DNA of 64,000 nt from Leptasterias polaris (Eukaryota; Echinodermata; Asteroidea; Forcipulatida; Asteriidae), in NCBI GenBank assembly GCA_037783415.1, contig JAZGTN010000069.1:1612001-1676000 (forward strand), in the 5' to 3' direction. Position numbers and translations under genes: made by a program. Positions 11,467 through 23,529 of the stretch are shown here, piece after piece; positions within the stretch are counted from its first letter, which is position 1; every line of letters begins with the position of its first letter. A model generated the notes under the pieces. The model saw nothing but the letters and a program-made list of their open reading frames with translations, was not told the DNA's origin and did no database searches.

Positions 11467-14400
11467 CTTGTATCTTAATGTAGCCCCATGTTGGTTTTGT
11501 GTGTGTGTGTGTTAGTGTGTTTCGGGGTGGTTTTTTTACACTAAATTGCCAGCAGAACAGCACTTTTTGGTGTTTTATCCATTGTGACCTTAACAGCCTA
11601 AAAAAAAAACTCAGCAAATGGCAAAGTTTTCTCTATTGAGGGTAACTAAAACGAGTAAAAATGTCTCTAAGTTCCCTTGAATGTAGATTAATTTTTGTGT
11701 GAAATCTGTAGCATAATCAAATCAGTCTTTCGCTGGCCTTAGCGTGTACAATATAATTTATAACCTTACACCATGATAATTCGATCTTCGCTTGTGACGT
11801 TTGCAGTCTTCTTTTATGACGCAGGTTTTTCCCACACAAATACACATTTTAGGCAAGGTTGCAACGGGGAAATGTATTGACTGCATTAACGCAAAGTATA
11901 CATCTGAGAAGATGTTATCTTGTAGAATGGTGTATAAATCTGATGTTACTGTTTGCAATGATAGAAAATGTATAATCTTGGCACATTGCCATAACACGCC
12001 GTTTTCTTGCTCGTGCGAGCACTTTAAAGTGCAAATGCGTGAAATTCTAATCCTCCGGTTTTCAGTCAAACACCATCAAACCAACTTTAAAAGTCCGTTG
12101 GACATTTTTAAGAAGGCCAAAAAAATAATACCCCCAAGGATTTGTGCATGTTCTTATTAGACTCATTTATACAATTACGCTATTGATTTAACTCTTTATT
12201 GACCATTCATCTCTGTATAATCATCACCATACGCCCATACATTGGAAAATGTCAATTTGAGTAAATTTCCCTTTTCTTTGACCTCTTGCTGTTGCTCTTG
12301 TTTGAGGGCAAGTAGTTCAAATCATGCAGCCGTTTAATATTGTGGCCGATATGGTCGTTTCGGTACAAGGCGTTTGCAATATTACAAACATCAACATTGT
12401 ATTAGATTTGAATTTAATGCTGCATTGGTTGAAAACTACTTTAAGACTGATTTAATAAAATTCAACCTTTTCCAGTTTTAGTCAATTTAATTGAACAAAA
12501 ACGACAGAGAACCCAACCCACCAATGGTCCGTAGGACATAGGCTCCAGTGCTACTTTCCTAGCCCCTTTAAGAACTTGTATTTCATTACAACTTATTACT
12601 TGTTTGTGGTAAACTTTGCGTCCGTGAAATCTAGAAAGGCCCTGTAGTAAGAGATTGATTGATTGATTGAGTGAATTTATTCGGATAAAAATACAGCAAG
12701 AACATACCCAAAATACACACATGTACATAACAACAGGAGAAAAGACAATGAAACAAGATAGAAATACTGCACAAAATTATCCAAGGATAGCCCAAAAAAG
12801 CCAATAACTTAGACTTATTTCCATTGGGATCCTTACAAAAAACAGACGAACCTAGTCAAGAGCAAGAGTAGACCGTTATCATTGATCTCCATAAATATTG
12901 ACGGTATAGGCTTCGTTTTTCCTGTGGTTTGAAAATACCGTAAACCATAGGTCGTTACACCATAGAGAAAGGACTACGGTTACACCATTACTGCTTATAA
13001 TTTTGGTGTAGACACAAATTATTTTCATCGGGTTTTACTTGTTTCTACGTAGTTTTTGAAGAAAACGTAAACGAAGTTTAATTTTTAACAATAGGTTCCG
13101 ATACATAAAGTGGTTAAGTGTCGTGCAGCTATAGGTTGTCAGAAGACAAGATGCTAAAAATGTTCCGAAAAGTGGGATTTCCTCGAAGTGTTTTACGTGT
13201 ACTTTTATTACTGTGTTGAACTTTGTCTTTGTGCATTTCGGATCTGTTTTGATCACTGCAAATTGAATTAACTAGATCCAAATCGCGTATCGGTTTCTTC
13301 ATCAGAATAGACTCCTCCCCTCATGTATATTATTTTTCCCAGCAAAATCCTTAGTTTTAGGATTGACGAACTGATCATCAGACGTCATACGTAAACTTTA
13401 TCATTAACGGAATTTCTTTTTAAGTTTGTGATAAAAATAAGTCCATTGCGCACGCGTGTTTTCATTTGTAATAACACCCCTAGCGCGAGTACGTACCGTA
13501 TCGTTGACCATCAAAAGTGTACAAACGCACTCATGTATAGCTAATTCAGTCAATGGACATCAATGGACCTTGCCTTGACGTCGTCAATCTGCCATCTTAA
13601 TGGTAAACTGATGATGAAACAATAGAAACGCGTGGCGCAAATTGGCTTACGAACAAACTCCTTTTGACCTCATATGACGTCATATGCATAATGTCTCTGT
13701 GCGTGCGTGCGTGCGTGCGTATGCGCATGAGTACTTCCTCTGTTGTATTTTCAAGACTGTTTTGTAAACATTCGATTTTTTCGTGTGGTCCCTTCTTGGC
13801 AGAGTGCCAATTGATGGTAATCGGGGCTGTATTATATAGGGTTGGGTAATGCATATTATTGAATAATACGGCCCTGCCAAACAGTAACTATTCGGTGCAA
13901 ATTTTGCTTCGACATTACCTAGAATTTTAAGGGTGAAAACTGTGAATTTTAGGGGATTTTGTCTAAATTGGAAAGGTTGAATAGAATTCCAATTTTAGTA
14001 CGTCCATTCTCCGTCACAATGCAGTTTTACTTGGAGCGGAATAATTTCCCGTTAGGACGCACAGATTTGTACGTCCTTATGTTATTGTCAGCCTAAATGA
14101 TAACAAGCCAGAATATTTGTTTTCGGTCGATTACTTCTTCGACCTTTTGAACGGATTCCCACAATATTGTTATCATTTCTGTGGTTGACCTTATTTATGT
14201 AGACCGTTCAAAATTCTGCGAACATAAATTAACCTTTAGAAAATAAATAAGGAGTTTGGCGTTTGAGACAAATCGTCTTTTTGGGGTGCGTGGACGTATA
14301 TTCATAGGCCGATTATGTCATTTTACCCATTCATTATTCCTGAATCTTCAGAATTTTCTTGAAAAATTACGGCGTGTCGGTAACTAACTATTTCTTGGAA

Positions 14401-14874
14401 TAGGCCTAAATTTGTAAAACTCAGACTCTTTGATTTATTAATGTACATTTTTGTTTATTTTTTTATTTTTTTGAGTTTTGATTTGTATACAACATTAATA
14501 TTGTTATGTTAAATATTTCTCTATTTAGTTTAGTAATTTATTTCATTTGTTTATTTGTTTAAATTTGTTGTATTTATACTCTTCACCGTTTTCACAAAGA
14601 GGCAGTACTTCCAAAAATCATACATTTTGGCAAATCGGTGTTTTTACACATTTTGGCTAATAATATTGACATCAACATCTCCCCCAAGTTACAAGTGATT
14701 AGCACACACAAGGACCATTTTACCAAATTTACAGTTTTTAGTTTTCACGAACAGCCACATTTCGATTTGTCATTTTTTAAATTCGTCGGCGGTGCCAAAA
14801 GCGACTACTCTGCGGTTTGAGTTTTCAAGAGGAGAAAGTTTGTTCCGTCCGAAACATCTTTCCAACCATTATTC
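11467..14874. other. Long noncoding stretch with simple repeats
   Basis: Contains (GT)n near 11498-11510, (GATT)n at 12652-12670 and (GTGC)n at 13699-13720. Cysteine-containing frames at 11801-12160 and 11758-12069 overlap on opposite strands and match no family I know. No splice-supported exon is visible. Confidence 0.4.
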
Positions 14875-15247
14875 TTAAAGGCACTGAACACGTTTGGTAA
14901 TTACTCAAAATATATATTAGCATAAAAACTTACTTGGTAACCAGCAACGGAGAGCTGTTGATAGTATAAAACATTGTGAGAAACCACTCCCTCTGAAGTA
15001 ACGTAGTTTTTGAGAAAGAGGTAACTTCTCACTAAAATAATAAAAGACTTCATGCATGAAGCCTTTTATTAGCATCTGAAAGCACACAAATTTGTGCAAC
15101 AAGGGTGTTTTTTCTTTCTTTATTTTCTTGCAACTTCGATGACCGATTCAGCCCAAATTTTCACAGGTTTGTTATTTTATGCATATGTTGGGATACACCG
15201 AGTGACAATAGTCTTTGATAATTACCAAACATGTTCAGTGCCTTTAA
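14875..15247. mobile_element. TTAA-flanked MITE, AGGCACTG family, copy B (reversed)
   Basis: TTAA at 14875-14878 and 15244-15247. Inverted ends AGGCACTGAACACG / CATGTTCAGTGCCT. The interior is the reverse complement of 4542-4920 with few changes. Confidence 0.85.
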
Positions 15248-15534
15248 CAAATGTTTTTTATATCCAAAAGCGCCAAATGCGAAGGCACCGTTCTCCATTA
15301 AAAAGGCTAGCAGCAGAAGGTTGATTGACGCATTACCTTTGCAATTCAAGTTCAGAGAACACAAAATTCAACGAATTGATTTTTTTCTGGAATTGAGCCA
15401 CAAACGCGTAATAATGTACACCGAATTCACGCGAAATCGATCTTTGGATATCGGTTGCTGTAATGGACACGGAGCTCTTGCTGTGTCATCCAATTTGTTG
15501 AGATCCTGAGATGATCTCACGGTGACGAAATCTT

Positions 15535-15625
15535 GAATGTAGGATGTCGACTTTGAAAGTAGGATGTCGACTTTGAAATTGGGTTGTCGACTTAGCGACG
15601 TATGATTGAAATAGGATGTCAACTT
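15535..15625. repeat. Degenerate ~20-bp tandem repeat
   Basis: About four imperfect copies of TAGGATGTCGACTTTGAAA occur, the last one separated by a short spacer. Confidence 0.7.
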
Positions 15626-15649
15626 TCCAAGAACTACCAAAATTGATTA

Positions 15650-16110
15650 TTCTTTTCAATTCTAACAATTGTTTTGCACCTCTAAAACAAACTCCTGATG
15701 CCACTCTCTACCTGTATAAGATAGTTTTACGTCCCATAATGGAGTATTGCTGTCACATTTGAGCCGGGGCTTCTGCCTGTCAGCTATCTTTTGATAGAGT
15801 GCAGAAGCGTATTTTAAATTTTTTTGGTGAAGGGTTGGGATCAACATTGTTTCTTCTTTCCCACCGTAGGTCTGTAGCCAGCCTCTGTCTCGTGACTCTC
15901 TTCTACAGGTATTTTCGATGTGCCATCAGTGTGTCTGACCTAGTTCCTCCTGTAAGTACGTTTGAGCGTGAAACCAGGCTTTCTGCTTCTTCTATCCATT
16001 CATTCTTGCTTTCTGCTAAGGTGTAGAACAAAGAGCCATATTTATTCCACGTACTGCATCTCTTTGGAACTCCTTGCCTGGTGCATGTTTCCCTCCATCC
16101 TACAATCTAG
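15650..16110 (+). pseudogene. Decayed 3' fragment of a jockey/CR1-group LINE reverse transcriptase
   Basis: The + strand reads LYLYKIVLRPIMEYCCHI, then a TGA where this family has Trp (15760-15762), then AGAS...FDRVQKRILNFFG and, from 15799, LSHRRSVASLCLVTLFYRYFR...SDLVPP...RETRLSAS. This is the characteristic C-terminal tail of jockey-type LINE polymerases (the 'RP.LEYC.HIW' and 'HRR.VASL.LFY.Y' motifs). The catalytic RT core is absent. Later frames are disrupted. It is an old 5'-truncated copy. Confidence 0.75.
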
Positions 16111-16639
16111 ACTGTTGTAAGAGGAATATCAACTCCTACTTTCAGCTCCCTTGAGTTCCCTTTTAGCCTTGTTTGGGGCAAACGTGCATGATAAACATAA
16201 TGTTGTTCTCACAACTACTCGCAAGGGGGACGCGGCGGTATTGTCCGCCGATTTTGTCACCCGGGTATCCGAGCACGGCCGGAACATAAGACCATTACTA
16301 CTGCGTGCTGAAGTTTATGTCCGGCTACGTCAGTCGGATAGCTGAGCACGCCGGATAGCTGAGACTGGTCACCGGGTGTAATGTCAGTGTAAGGGTTCTA
16401 CCGAAGACTGGTCCGCAGAGTTATTCCGCCTCATGCTTTCGCACTCGACGCATTGCTTTCAGTTTCAAAGCAGTTTCGGCAGTGCATATTATGTGTTCGT
16501 GTTCAATTGTTTAAGTAATTTTCCTTTTTGAGTTATTGATGATCTATATCTTCAAAAACAAACCGTCAGTGTAACAAAAAATGTATTGAACTTTGTCAGT
16601 TAGAGTTACATCCTACACTGTCCAGGGGTTTAAGGTTTG

Positions 16640-17023
16640 TTAAAGGGAAGGTATACGCTTGGTAATCACTAATCACCCATAAAACTAATTGCAATAAAAA
16701 ATTACTTAGTTTTATAGAAGTACATCAGCTTTCTATAGTACAAGCATTTGGAAGTTATGGAAAAAGATATCAGGTTCGCCCCATAATTTGAATCTGAGAA
16801 ACGTTATACTGTCAGATACGTTTCTCAAATTGTGCTTTCCAATTACGGAGTATTCTTTCTGTGTGGACATTACCACTCCGGATTTTCGGCAATGTCTCAA
16901 ACACGCTACCACCTTTTGAAATGAAATTTTCACAGGTTAGTTTAATTGTATATGTTGTATACATTTATTTAGGATTAAAACAGTCGAACGGTTCACAAGA
17001 CCAAAGGTAAACGTTCCCTTTAA
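16640..17023. mobile_element. TTAA-flanked MITE, AGGGAAGG family
   Basis: TTAA at 16640-16643 and 17020-17023. Ends AGGGAAGGTATACG / GTAAACGTTCCCT. Related, reverse-oriented or partial copies are at 4228-4419, 51209-51533 and 52394-52562. Confidence 0.75.
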
Positions 17024-17103
17024 TATCCACATATTGGGTTGTATGTGTCCCACTAATGCACTCAGTGGTTCACTAAAAGATAATTCGATTAGGAAAGTAG
17101 AGC

Positions 17104-17465
17104 TTAAAGGCCTATACACTATTGGTAAGATCGAAAAACACAAATGTTCACAGATTCACACATAACTTACATGATTGAAAGTAAGTTATGGTAGAAAGGG
17201 TTCCTTAAAATATTTCTGCCTAAAATGCTATCGTTTCTGAGAAATGAGTAAAACAATAGTTTTTATCACGCGTGATATTAAACTCGATGTTTGAAAAACA
17301 GAAAACACATAAGGTCTCTTTTCACTATTTTCTCGTGACCTCGATGACCAATTGAGCTCAAATTTTCACAGGCTTGTTATTTCATGTATGTGGTTGATTA
17401 CACAAAATATGAACACTGTCTGTGATTATTTTGTCAGCTCTACCAATCCTGTATAATACCTTTAA
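17104..17465. mobile_element. TTAA-flanked MITE, AGGCCTATACAC subfamily
   Basis: TTAA at 17104-17107 and 17462-17465. Ends AGGCCTATACACTATTGG / CCAATCCTGTATAATACCT. The internal 'TTTTCACAGG.TTGTTATTTCATG' block is shared with the AGGCACTG family. Diverged relatives are at 31966-32337 (reversed) and about 36790-37080. Confidence 0.75.
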
Positions 17466-17854
17466 GGTATCGCTGTCTTTACCTGAATCCCTGCGTCAAG
17501 CCCAAGCATCGAACATTCCACAAAATCGGCTTAACGGGCGAGTGTTGTAGTGCACATAAAAACTGAGCAACCAACGTTGTTTACGTGCGTACTTGATGTG
17601 CCACATTAATAGTGTTATGTGAATGCAACAGTTTCCAGAAATACATAAACACGTTAAAACCAATATATTTGGTGTAACGCTGCATAGCGTACGTAGGTCA
17701 CTGACAATTTTTTCTATTTTGCGAAGTTTGTTACCAGAAAATAATATTGAATAAAAGCTGTATAGATCATGCATGTGTGTTCGAAATATTTTGTCCGACA
17801 TGGATCATTGCGTACGACAACCAATTTCGACCATTTTAATCAAACCAATGTGAA

Positions 17855-18350
17855 GTAAACATTGTCCGACCCACTGTGTCCGACAAACCATTTACCCAAC
17901 CCATTGTGTCTTTCAAAACATTTGTTTGATGACCCATTGTGTACGACAAACCATTTTTCTGACCCATTGTGTTCGACAAACCATATTTATCCAACCCGTT
18001 GTGTCCAACACACTATTTTTCAGATCCTTCTAATTCTGTCCGACCCACTGTGTACGTCAAACCATTTATCCAACTCTTTATCTCCGACAAACCTTATTGT
18101 CCGAACCATTGCATCTGTCGAACTATTCGTCCGACCCATTATGTCCGTCAAACCTTTGTCCAACCCATTTTGTCCGACAAACCGCCACGTACACTTTATC
18201 CATCCAATTTGTCCGACAAACATTATTGTACAGCCCATCGTCTGTTAAAATATTTATCCATCCCATTTTGTCCGACAAACCTTATTGTCCGACCCATTGC
18301 GTCTGTCGAACTATTCGTCCGACCAGTGTCCGTCAAACCATTCGGCCAAC
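17855..18350. repeat. ~30-bp degenerate minisatellite (GTCCGACAAACCATT... unit)
   Basis: Roughly 15-16 imperfect copies of a unit with TTGTGTCCGACAAACCATT and GTCCGACCCA occur. A higher-order block around 18090-18150 recurs at about 18265-18330. Because the unit is close to 10 codons, long proline/cysteine-rich frames run across it in more than one frame; they have no start or splice support and are not called as genes. Confidence 0.85.
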
Positions 18351-18351
18351 G

Positions 18352-18761
18352 GGCCGTTGTGCCGCAAAAGGGGCTATTATCTTGTTAATCAAGTACACTA
18401 TTTTCAAGGTCTTTTACCCAATATAATTCCATTGTTTAGCTCCTATTCTGCGAGATCACCATAAAATGTATGGATTTCTTTTTACAGAGTAGCCCTATCG
18501 AAAAGACTCTTCGTTGACTAGCACTCAAGGGAGTATTTTTTATAAAGTCGTACAAGAAATAAATGAACCAAGTATACATTGTATTAAAAATATGATATTA
18601 TTTCCCAAGGGTGTACGAAAAATGGATTTAGTGTTTGTTTAAGAAAACACAAGAAGCGTGTCTTTCTTGGTGCACAAGTTCGAAACTGATGTCTATTATG
18701 TTGCCGCCTGGGAGTTTGCATTGCTTGTCTAATGTTTCCGTTCCCACTTTATTAGTAGTCA
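18352..18761. other. Noncoding stretch upstream of candidate promoter
   Basis: No gene or repeat is recognised. Confidence 0.4.
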
Positions 18762-18904
18762 CACGTGGAGTCGCTGCGCACTGATTTGCATACTGCCAAC
18801 ACGGTATTGTCGTGCTAGGGTCGCGTCGTTTTACGAAGACATTATTTTGTTTGCGCCAGGCGCCTCGTACGTCGTATAAAGTTAAAGTGCCCTCTTCGTA
18901 CTGT
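18762..18904 (+). promoter_or_regulatory. Candidate promoter: E-box, octamer, TATA
   Basis: CACGTG (18762-18767), an octamer ATTTGCAT (18784-18791) and TATAAA (18875-18880) are arranged over 120 bp on the + strand. They are followed about 70 nt later by a good splice donor. The link to the receptor gene 2.1 kb downstream is inference. Confidence 0.35.
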
Positions 18905-18951
18905 ACACAATGCGTGAAGACAGCTGATGGTAGGGTGAGGAAGATTCCAAG
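18905..18951 (+). other. Candidate noncoding first exon of the GPCR gene
   Basis: This would be the transcript start about 25-30 nt after the TATA box. It ends in CCAAG|GTAAGC, a near-consensus donor (GT at 18952-18953). The next convincing + strand acceptor is at 21029-21030, just 32 nt before the receptor start codon. The resulting 5' UTR intron would be 18952-21030. The exon's only ATG opens a five-codon frame. Confidence 0.3.
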
Positions 18952-19881
18952 GTAAGCTTGTGTTCTTAAGACACACAGTTAATTCTTTAAATCCCACTGG
19001 TCTAGCACCGACGGCAATGTGAAACCTTTTTGGTTTTCTTCTTCTCTTTATTAACATTTTTATTTTGTTGGTTCAATCGGCAAAGCAATGGAATTTATTA
19101 CCATAATATTTTGTGGCATGATGATCGGTTGGACTTTTCGGGCACATTTTGACAAATCTGCTTTGAGAGGTAAATGTACCAATGTTTCTACACAAACTAA
19201 AAAAATTCGAACAGCAGGCAAAACTAGTTACAAATAATTATTTGTTTTAGTTTTGCGATTTTGTATTTTTTGTGTGTATTAATACACTTGTTTTACGAAT
19301 TTTCCACTAGTTTATCATGGTTTCAAAATTGCCTATGCAAAGTATAGATTGAAAAGTAGTGAGAAAAAAAATATTGCTTGTTTGATTTAATAGCTGACCA
19401 ATTACTACCAGTGAAATTCGTTGAAAATTACCTTCTGAAACATCAGTAGAAGAGAAAATAGCATTAACATTAGTCAAGAAATTAGCATTAATAGACCCTC
19501 ACCCATTTCACCGTTGCTTATTTCTATTCAATAGCACATTCGAGACAAGCAAAAGCATTCGGAATTACGTGTGCAGAATCTTTATTGCAGTAAGCCCTTT
19601 GTCGTTGTTTGCTATAAAAGATGGGACGAACTAATTTGATTACATTTGTACAGGTTGGTTGGATGACTGTGTTAATTGAACATTGAAGAATATAACTGAA
19701 TTTACCATTTCGAAAACCTTTTGTTAGGTTCTATCAGAAATCACAAGGGAATCTGTCCAGCTCGTTTTGACGATCTTGAAATGAAACGCTTTGGTCCTCG
19801 GCCTAGATCTGTTTTTATTTTCAGAAGAGTGACGTCATCAAATCGTTTCTATAAATGGGTGGATTTCTTTTTAACTTGGTA
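18952..19881. other. Noncoding stretch (possible 5' UTR intron)
   Basis: No gene or repeat is recognised. Short frames near 18842-19057 and 19721-19969 have no domain. Confidence 0.35.
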
Positions 19882-20596
19882 TAGACTGTGCAAGTCTCGC
19901 GCGTATCCGAACGAGAAAACATGTCAAACGAAGAACATTTTTATTTCTGAAATCAAATCTTTGTTTTAAATTATTTTTAATGACAAAATCTGAACAACAC
20001 AAATAAATCATTACAATTTTATGAAATTAGTTTTAGCTTTTGAAAAAAATACACAAAAGTGTGTTAGGCCTAATTATTATTGAAAACAAATTAAAACTCT
20101 GGGACAAGGATGCTTTTTTGATGTTAACTTTTTAGAAACCCCTTACGCGGATTCGTGATGTTTAATAAGGGTTTAAAATTGATCCGTGTCGCAGTTTAAA
20201 GAGGAATGCCGACGCCTCAACAACCATAGACTGCAATGAAAAGGGTTCGCTTTGCAATTACAGCATCTGGTGATTATCATCGCGCATCAAAAACAAGCGT
20301 TTACATAAGTTTTATGATCGGAGGCGAGCACAAAATTCTTAATTATTTGCAATAACCGTAAGCTGAGGTCAAGTTTAATTCTCGTGTTTTCTTCGTTATA
20401 TTGTTGAATTGGTTTTACTTTCATATTTTGTTATCACTTAGTATTACATTCCCAACAACATGTATAATTGTCTAGGTCATAAACTACGTTAAACTAAAAT
20501 AATTGACGAAACAAAATCTCGCCCACGTAAAACTCCATATGGTTGGGACCACTATGGTCCCGGAAGTTCGAATGCGCGCGAGACTTGCACAGTCTA
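19882..20596. mobile_element. TA-flanked inverted-repeat MITE, ~715 bp
   Basis: The left end TAGACTGTGCAAGTCTCGCG and its exact inverse at the right end (CGCGAGACTTGCACAGTCTA) bound an AT-rich interior without a transposase. Homology continues past the exact core (GAAC / GTTC). TA at both borders suggests a Tc1/mariner-type target. The terminal AGACT...AGTCT is itself a small palindrome. Near the right end a GGGACCA/TGGTCCC hairpin lies at about 20547-20563. Confidence 0.65.
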
Positions 20597-21030
20597 TTGT
20601 CTCATGTACGTAAAGGTGAACTCTAGAAAGGAGAAGAGTATATGTAAAATATCTTGCTGTAATTTCTGGCCCAGTTTATTTCAACGTTTACTCAACGTTC
20701 AGTTTCGTTATTTTCAACATAATATTGTTAAGATCTTGACGTTATAAACGATTGTCCATAAAAATCAAGATGACGTGTAGACAATATATTTGTACTGTAT
20801 GGAAGAATGGAGCTTGCGTTGCACCCATCGATGGTTAGGAGTAGAGTGAAGAGTTGTGAAGACTTCATTGTGGATCGGTTTAAAAAATCACAATCTCTGA
20901 TTCTTCTCACTGTTATATTGTTCGAGTGTATTTGACTTTCACGTGGTTTTGAACTATTGATGGCCGATGGATTTTTAGGTTTGTTCTGTTCATCTGAATT
21001 TTGTTAGAATAAAGTTTTCTTTTTTTGCAG
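20597..21030. other. Noncoding stretch ending in a splice acceptor
   Basis: It ends TTTTCTTTTTTTGCAG (AG at 21029-21030), a strong pyrimidine tract and acceptor directly upstream of the receptor start. No coding sequence is seen in it. Confidence 0.6.
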
Positions 21031-21062
21031 CATTTGTTTTGGAAATAGTGTAAACCATCGTT

Positions 21063-21771
21063 ATGGATGACAATACCTCAATCAATCAGTCTGTGACTGA
21101 GTTGATACCACCTAAACCCGATTCGAACTCTGGATGGGCGGTGGGTGAAATCGAGAACAGCGTAGTCGTCCGTGCTGCGTACGCCCTAATCTGCACAGCA
21201 GGAATTGTCGGTAACGTCCTGGTGTGCATCGTGCTAACGCGAGTCCGAGCGCTTCGCACCAACACCAGCCATCTCCTGGTTCACCTTTCTGTGGTTGACA
21301 TCCTAGTCTGCATCATGGCTCTACCGGTAAACGTATTTCCCACCCCGCCACCCATGCACGGCCCTTTTGGCGATTTCCTTTGCCGCTTCTATGTGAGTAA
21401 GTACATGCAATGGGCTTGCATGCTTGCTTCCATCGGGAGTCTAGTCGTTGTCAACCTGGAGAGATTCATAGCCATCGTCTACCCGTTGAAATACAAGACT
21501 TTCTTCACATTCCGGAAGACCAGCGTCATGATTCTTTTGGTCTGGGTGGAAGCCCTGGGCTCGCTCACCTACTTCTTCTTCGTGTACGCCCTCAACGATG
21601 AGGACGTCTGCCAGTATAATGGCTGGCCAAGTTTTGAAGTTCAGGTTGTGATGGGAGTGTACCCATACCTCATGCACTACGCTGGGCCGCTCATTCTAAT
21701 GTTTGCTGTACAGTGGAAGATGATAATGGCTCTGAAGAATCAAGTGAAGATGATCACTCAGCAACAGGCAG
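21063..21771 (+). CDS. Class A GPCR, coding exon 1 (N-terminus to TM5)
   Basis: This exon encodes residues 1-236 of a 363-aa rhodopsin-type receptor, a plasma-membrane receptor expected to couple to G proteins. The ATG follows a splice acceptor by 32 nt. The N-tail has sequons at N4 and N8. TM1 has the GN pair (N51), TM2 the conserved Asp (D79), and C107 at TM3 can pair with C183 in extracellular loop 2. TM3 ends in E133-R134-F135, a variant of the DRY motif. W161 marks TM4. TM5 spans about 195-220. The exon ends CAG|GTTGGT (GT at 21772-21773), phase 1. Joined to 27679 the split codon is GAT (Asp237). Without splicing the frame stops after five more codons. The subfamily is probably peptide-binding (galanin/allatostatin/somatostatin-like features), but this is not resolved. 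Confidence 0.9.
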
Positions 21772-21862
21772 GTTGGTTTTCTACATGAATTCGATTTTAC
21801 TGTTATTATTTTTTTAATGAAATAAGTAGGTTCTTCAGGATATAGGGGGAGCACCCCTCAGA

Positions 21863-21893
<31 letters not shown>

Positions 21894-21898
21894 ACACT
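21863..21898. repeat. (C)17 followed by (AC)n
   Basis: Seventeen C residues run directly into about ten CA dinucleotides. Confidence 0.95.
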
Positions 21899-22535
21899 CC
21901 TTTGTTCAACTCTTTGTGATAGCAACCGTAGACCACAATGCTTTCCTTTGTGATAGCAACCGTGGACCTATTGTCCTCTTTTGTTATAGGTCCCCAGTTT
22001 GAATGTGGTTACCTACTCACACACACACCTCTGTGTTGCATTTACTCTTTGGACACCCCTTTGTTCTTTACACTTTAGGAAAATCCTATTCTTCAACACT
22101 GTTAAAAAAAATTGTGTGGACGTGTTTAAGTCCACATAGTGTTTCAAGTCCCTACATTGTGTGGACCTCTTTTGTTCTCTGGTCCACATGTCGTTTGTAG
22201 CGTTAATAAAACACTGGGGTGTTAAATCAGTTTCTTCTGGTATCTATATGTGAAAACACCGACACGGTGTTAGTCATCATTATTAATTTAAAAGAGTTTT
22301 TGCAGCGCATATGAAAAAACAATTCTTTATATCCACATCATAAACAGTAAGACTTTGTCAACAAAATAGTTCGGAAAAATAACAAGTTGAAAAAAATTAA
22401 GTAGCGAGAAGCGTGCAAAGAAGTGAAAAGGTTATAAAGAAATAGGCCTACAATAAAGCACGTGTATGGTTATATTTAATAGCACTCGTTTGGGTATAAT
22501 TTTCAAATGTCCTAAACTTCAGTTTTAAAGCATAG

Positions 22536-23016
22536 TAGGGAGGTTTCGCATACGAACGGATACGGTTAATGCGACGGATACGTCATCATTATGACGTCAT
22601 ACGCTACTCGCTATCCGCTATACGTGCAGACGACACTGATATCCCGCTTGCTACACGTAAGTAAAAAACACGTAGGAAAACTCGAACTTCTAGTAATTCT
22701 CCTGTATTTGTTTCCAAATATGTATGAATAGTATCAAAATAAATGAATCACTGAACATGTACGTGTCATTTTGTTGATTTCTAAAGACTTTGAAATACGA
22801 AAAAATGCACTGTTTCTTCGTCATTTTCCTCTAAAGCTATGAACATAAGCTCGTCTATGGAGGATGCCATGTTGAACAGCGCCACCAAGTGCTGTGCTGG
22901 AACAACGAACAGTGCCACCAAAACGCTGGGATTGCAAAACAACAGAAAGGCTGCTAACGGTTACGGATAGCTAAACGTATGCGTATGCGTATCCGTTCGC
23001 GTGCGAAACCTCCCTA
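22536..23016. mobile_element. TA-flanked MITE, GGGAGGTTTCGCA family
   Basis: TA at 22536-22537 and 23015-23016 flanks inverted ends GGGAGGTTTCGCA / TGCGAAACCTCCC (one mismatch), followed on both sides by CGAACGGATACG. The interior is about 477 bp with repeated GGATACG/CGTATCC words and no transposase. It lies within the receptor intron. Confidence 0.8.
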
Positions 23017-23106
23017 TTATACTCATCGCTTCACATTCGCCTATAGTTTTGTAAATTGAGAAAAACGGAGTTCAGGTTTGTTTTAGAGGGATTGAACTTG
23101 AACTAT

Positions 23107-23127
23107 GGGGCGGGGGGGGCGGGGGGG
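23107..23127 (+). repeat. G-rich run, potential G-quadruplex
   Basis: The run is G4-C-G8-C-G7. The G8 block can supply two G-tracts, so four runs of three or more with short loops are available on the transcribed RNA of the intron. Confidence 0.7.
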
Positions 23128-23529
23128 CGCTGAATAATTTCCTGCAAAATTACGAAGTACTAATTGCAGTGACTATTTTCGTAATTAACATCAATTCAAT
23201 TACCATTTCAACATGACAACTTCGCCAAACACGTTGACGCTGGTATATTTCATTAGATGTAGAGCAACACGACAGAACATTTTAATTTGTTTAACTCGTT
23301 TACTGTCAACAACAAAATTGTGCTGCCTGGTAGTGTTTCTTGACACAAAGGCCAATTTATTTCATCGTTAGGAATACTGCATTAAGTTACTGCCAAGATA
23401 TAGTTTTTAACATCTATTAAATATATAGTTTAGGAATTCATTAAAATGCAAGTCCAGGAGAAGAATATAAAAAGCTCAATCGAAGCTTATAATGGATGTT
23501 CGTTTCACTCGCAGGCGAAGGTGTACCCC

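Noticed and set aside
11758..12160. Overlapping cysteine-rich frames on both strands
   Set aside because: No recognised motif spacing, one begins with TTG, and there is no splice or promoter support.
17862..18388. Proline/cysteine-rich repetitive protein gene
   Set aside because: Two overlapping frames are open across a degenerate minisatellite. There is no credible start, splice context or conserved domain.
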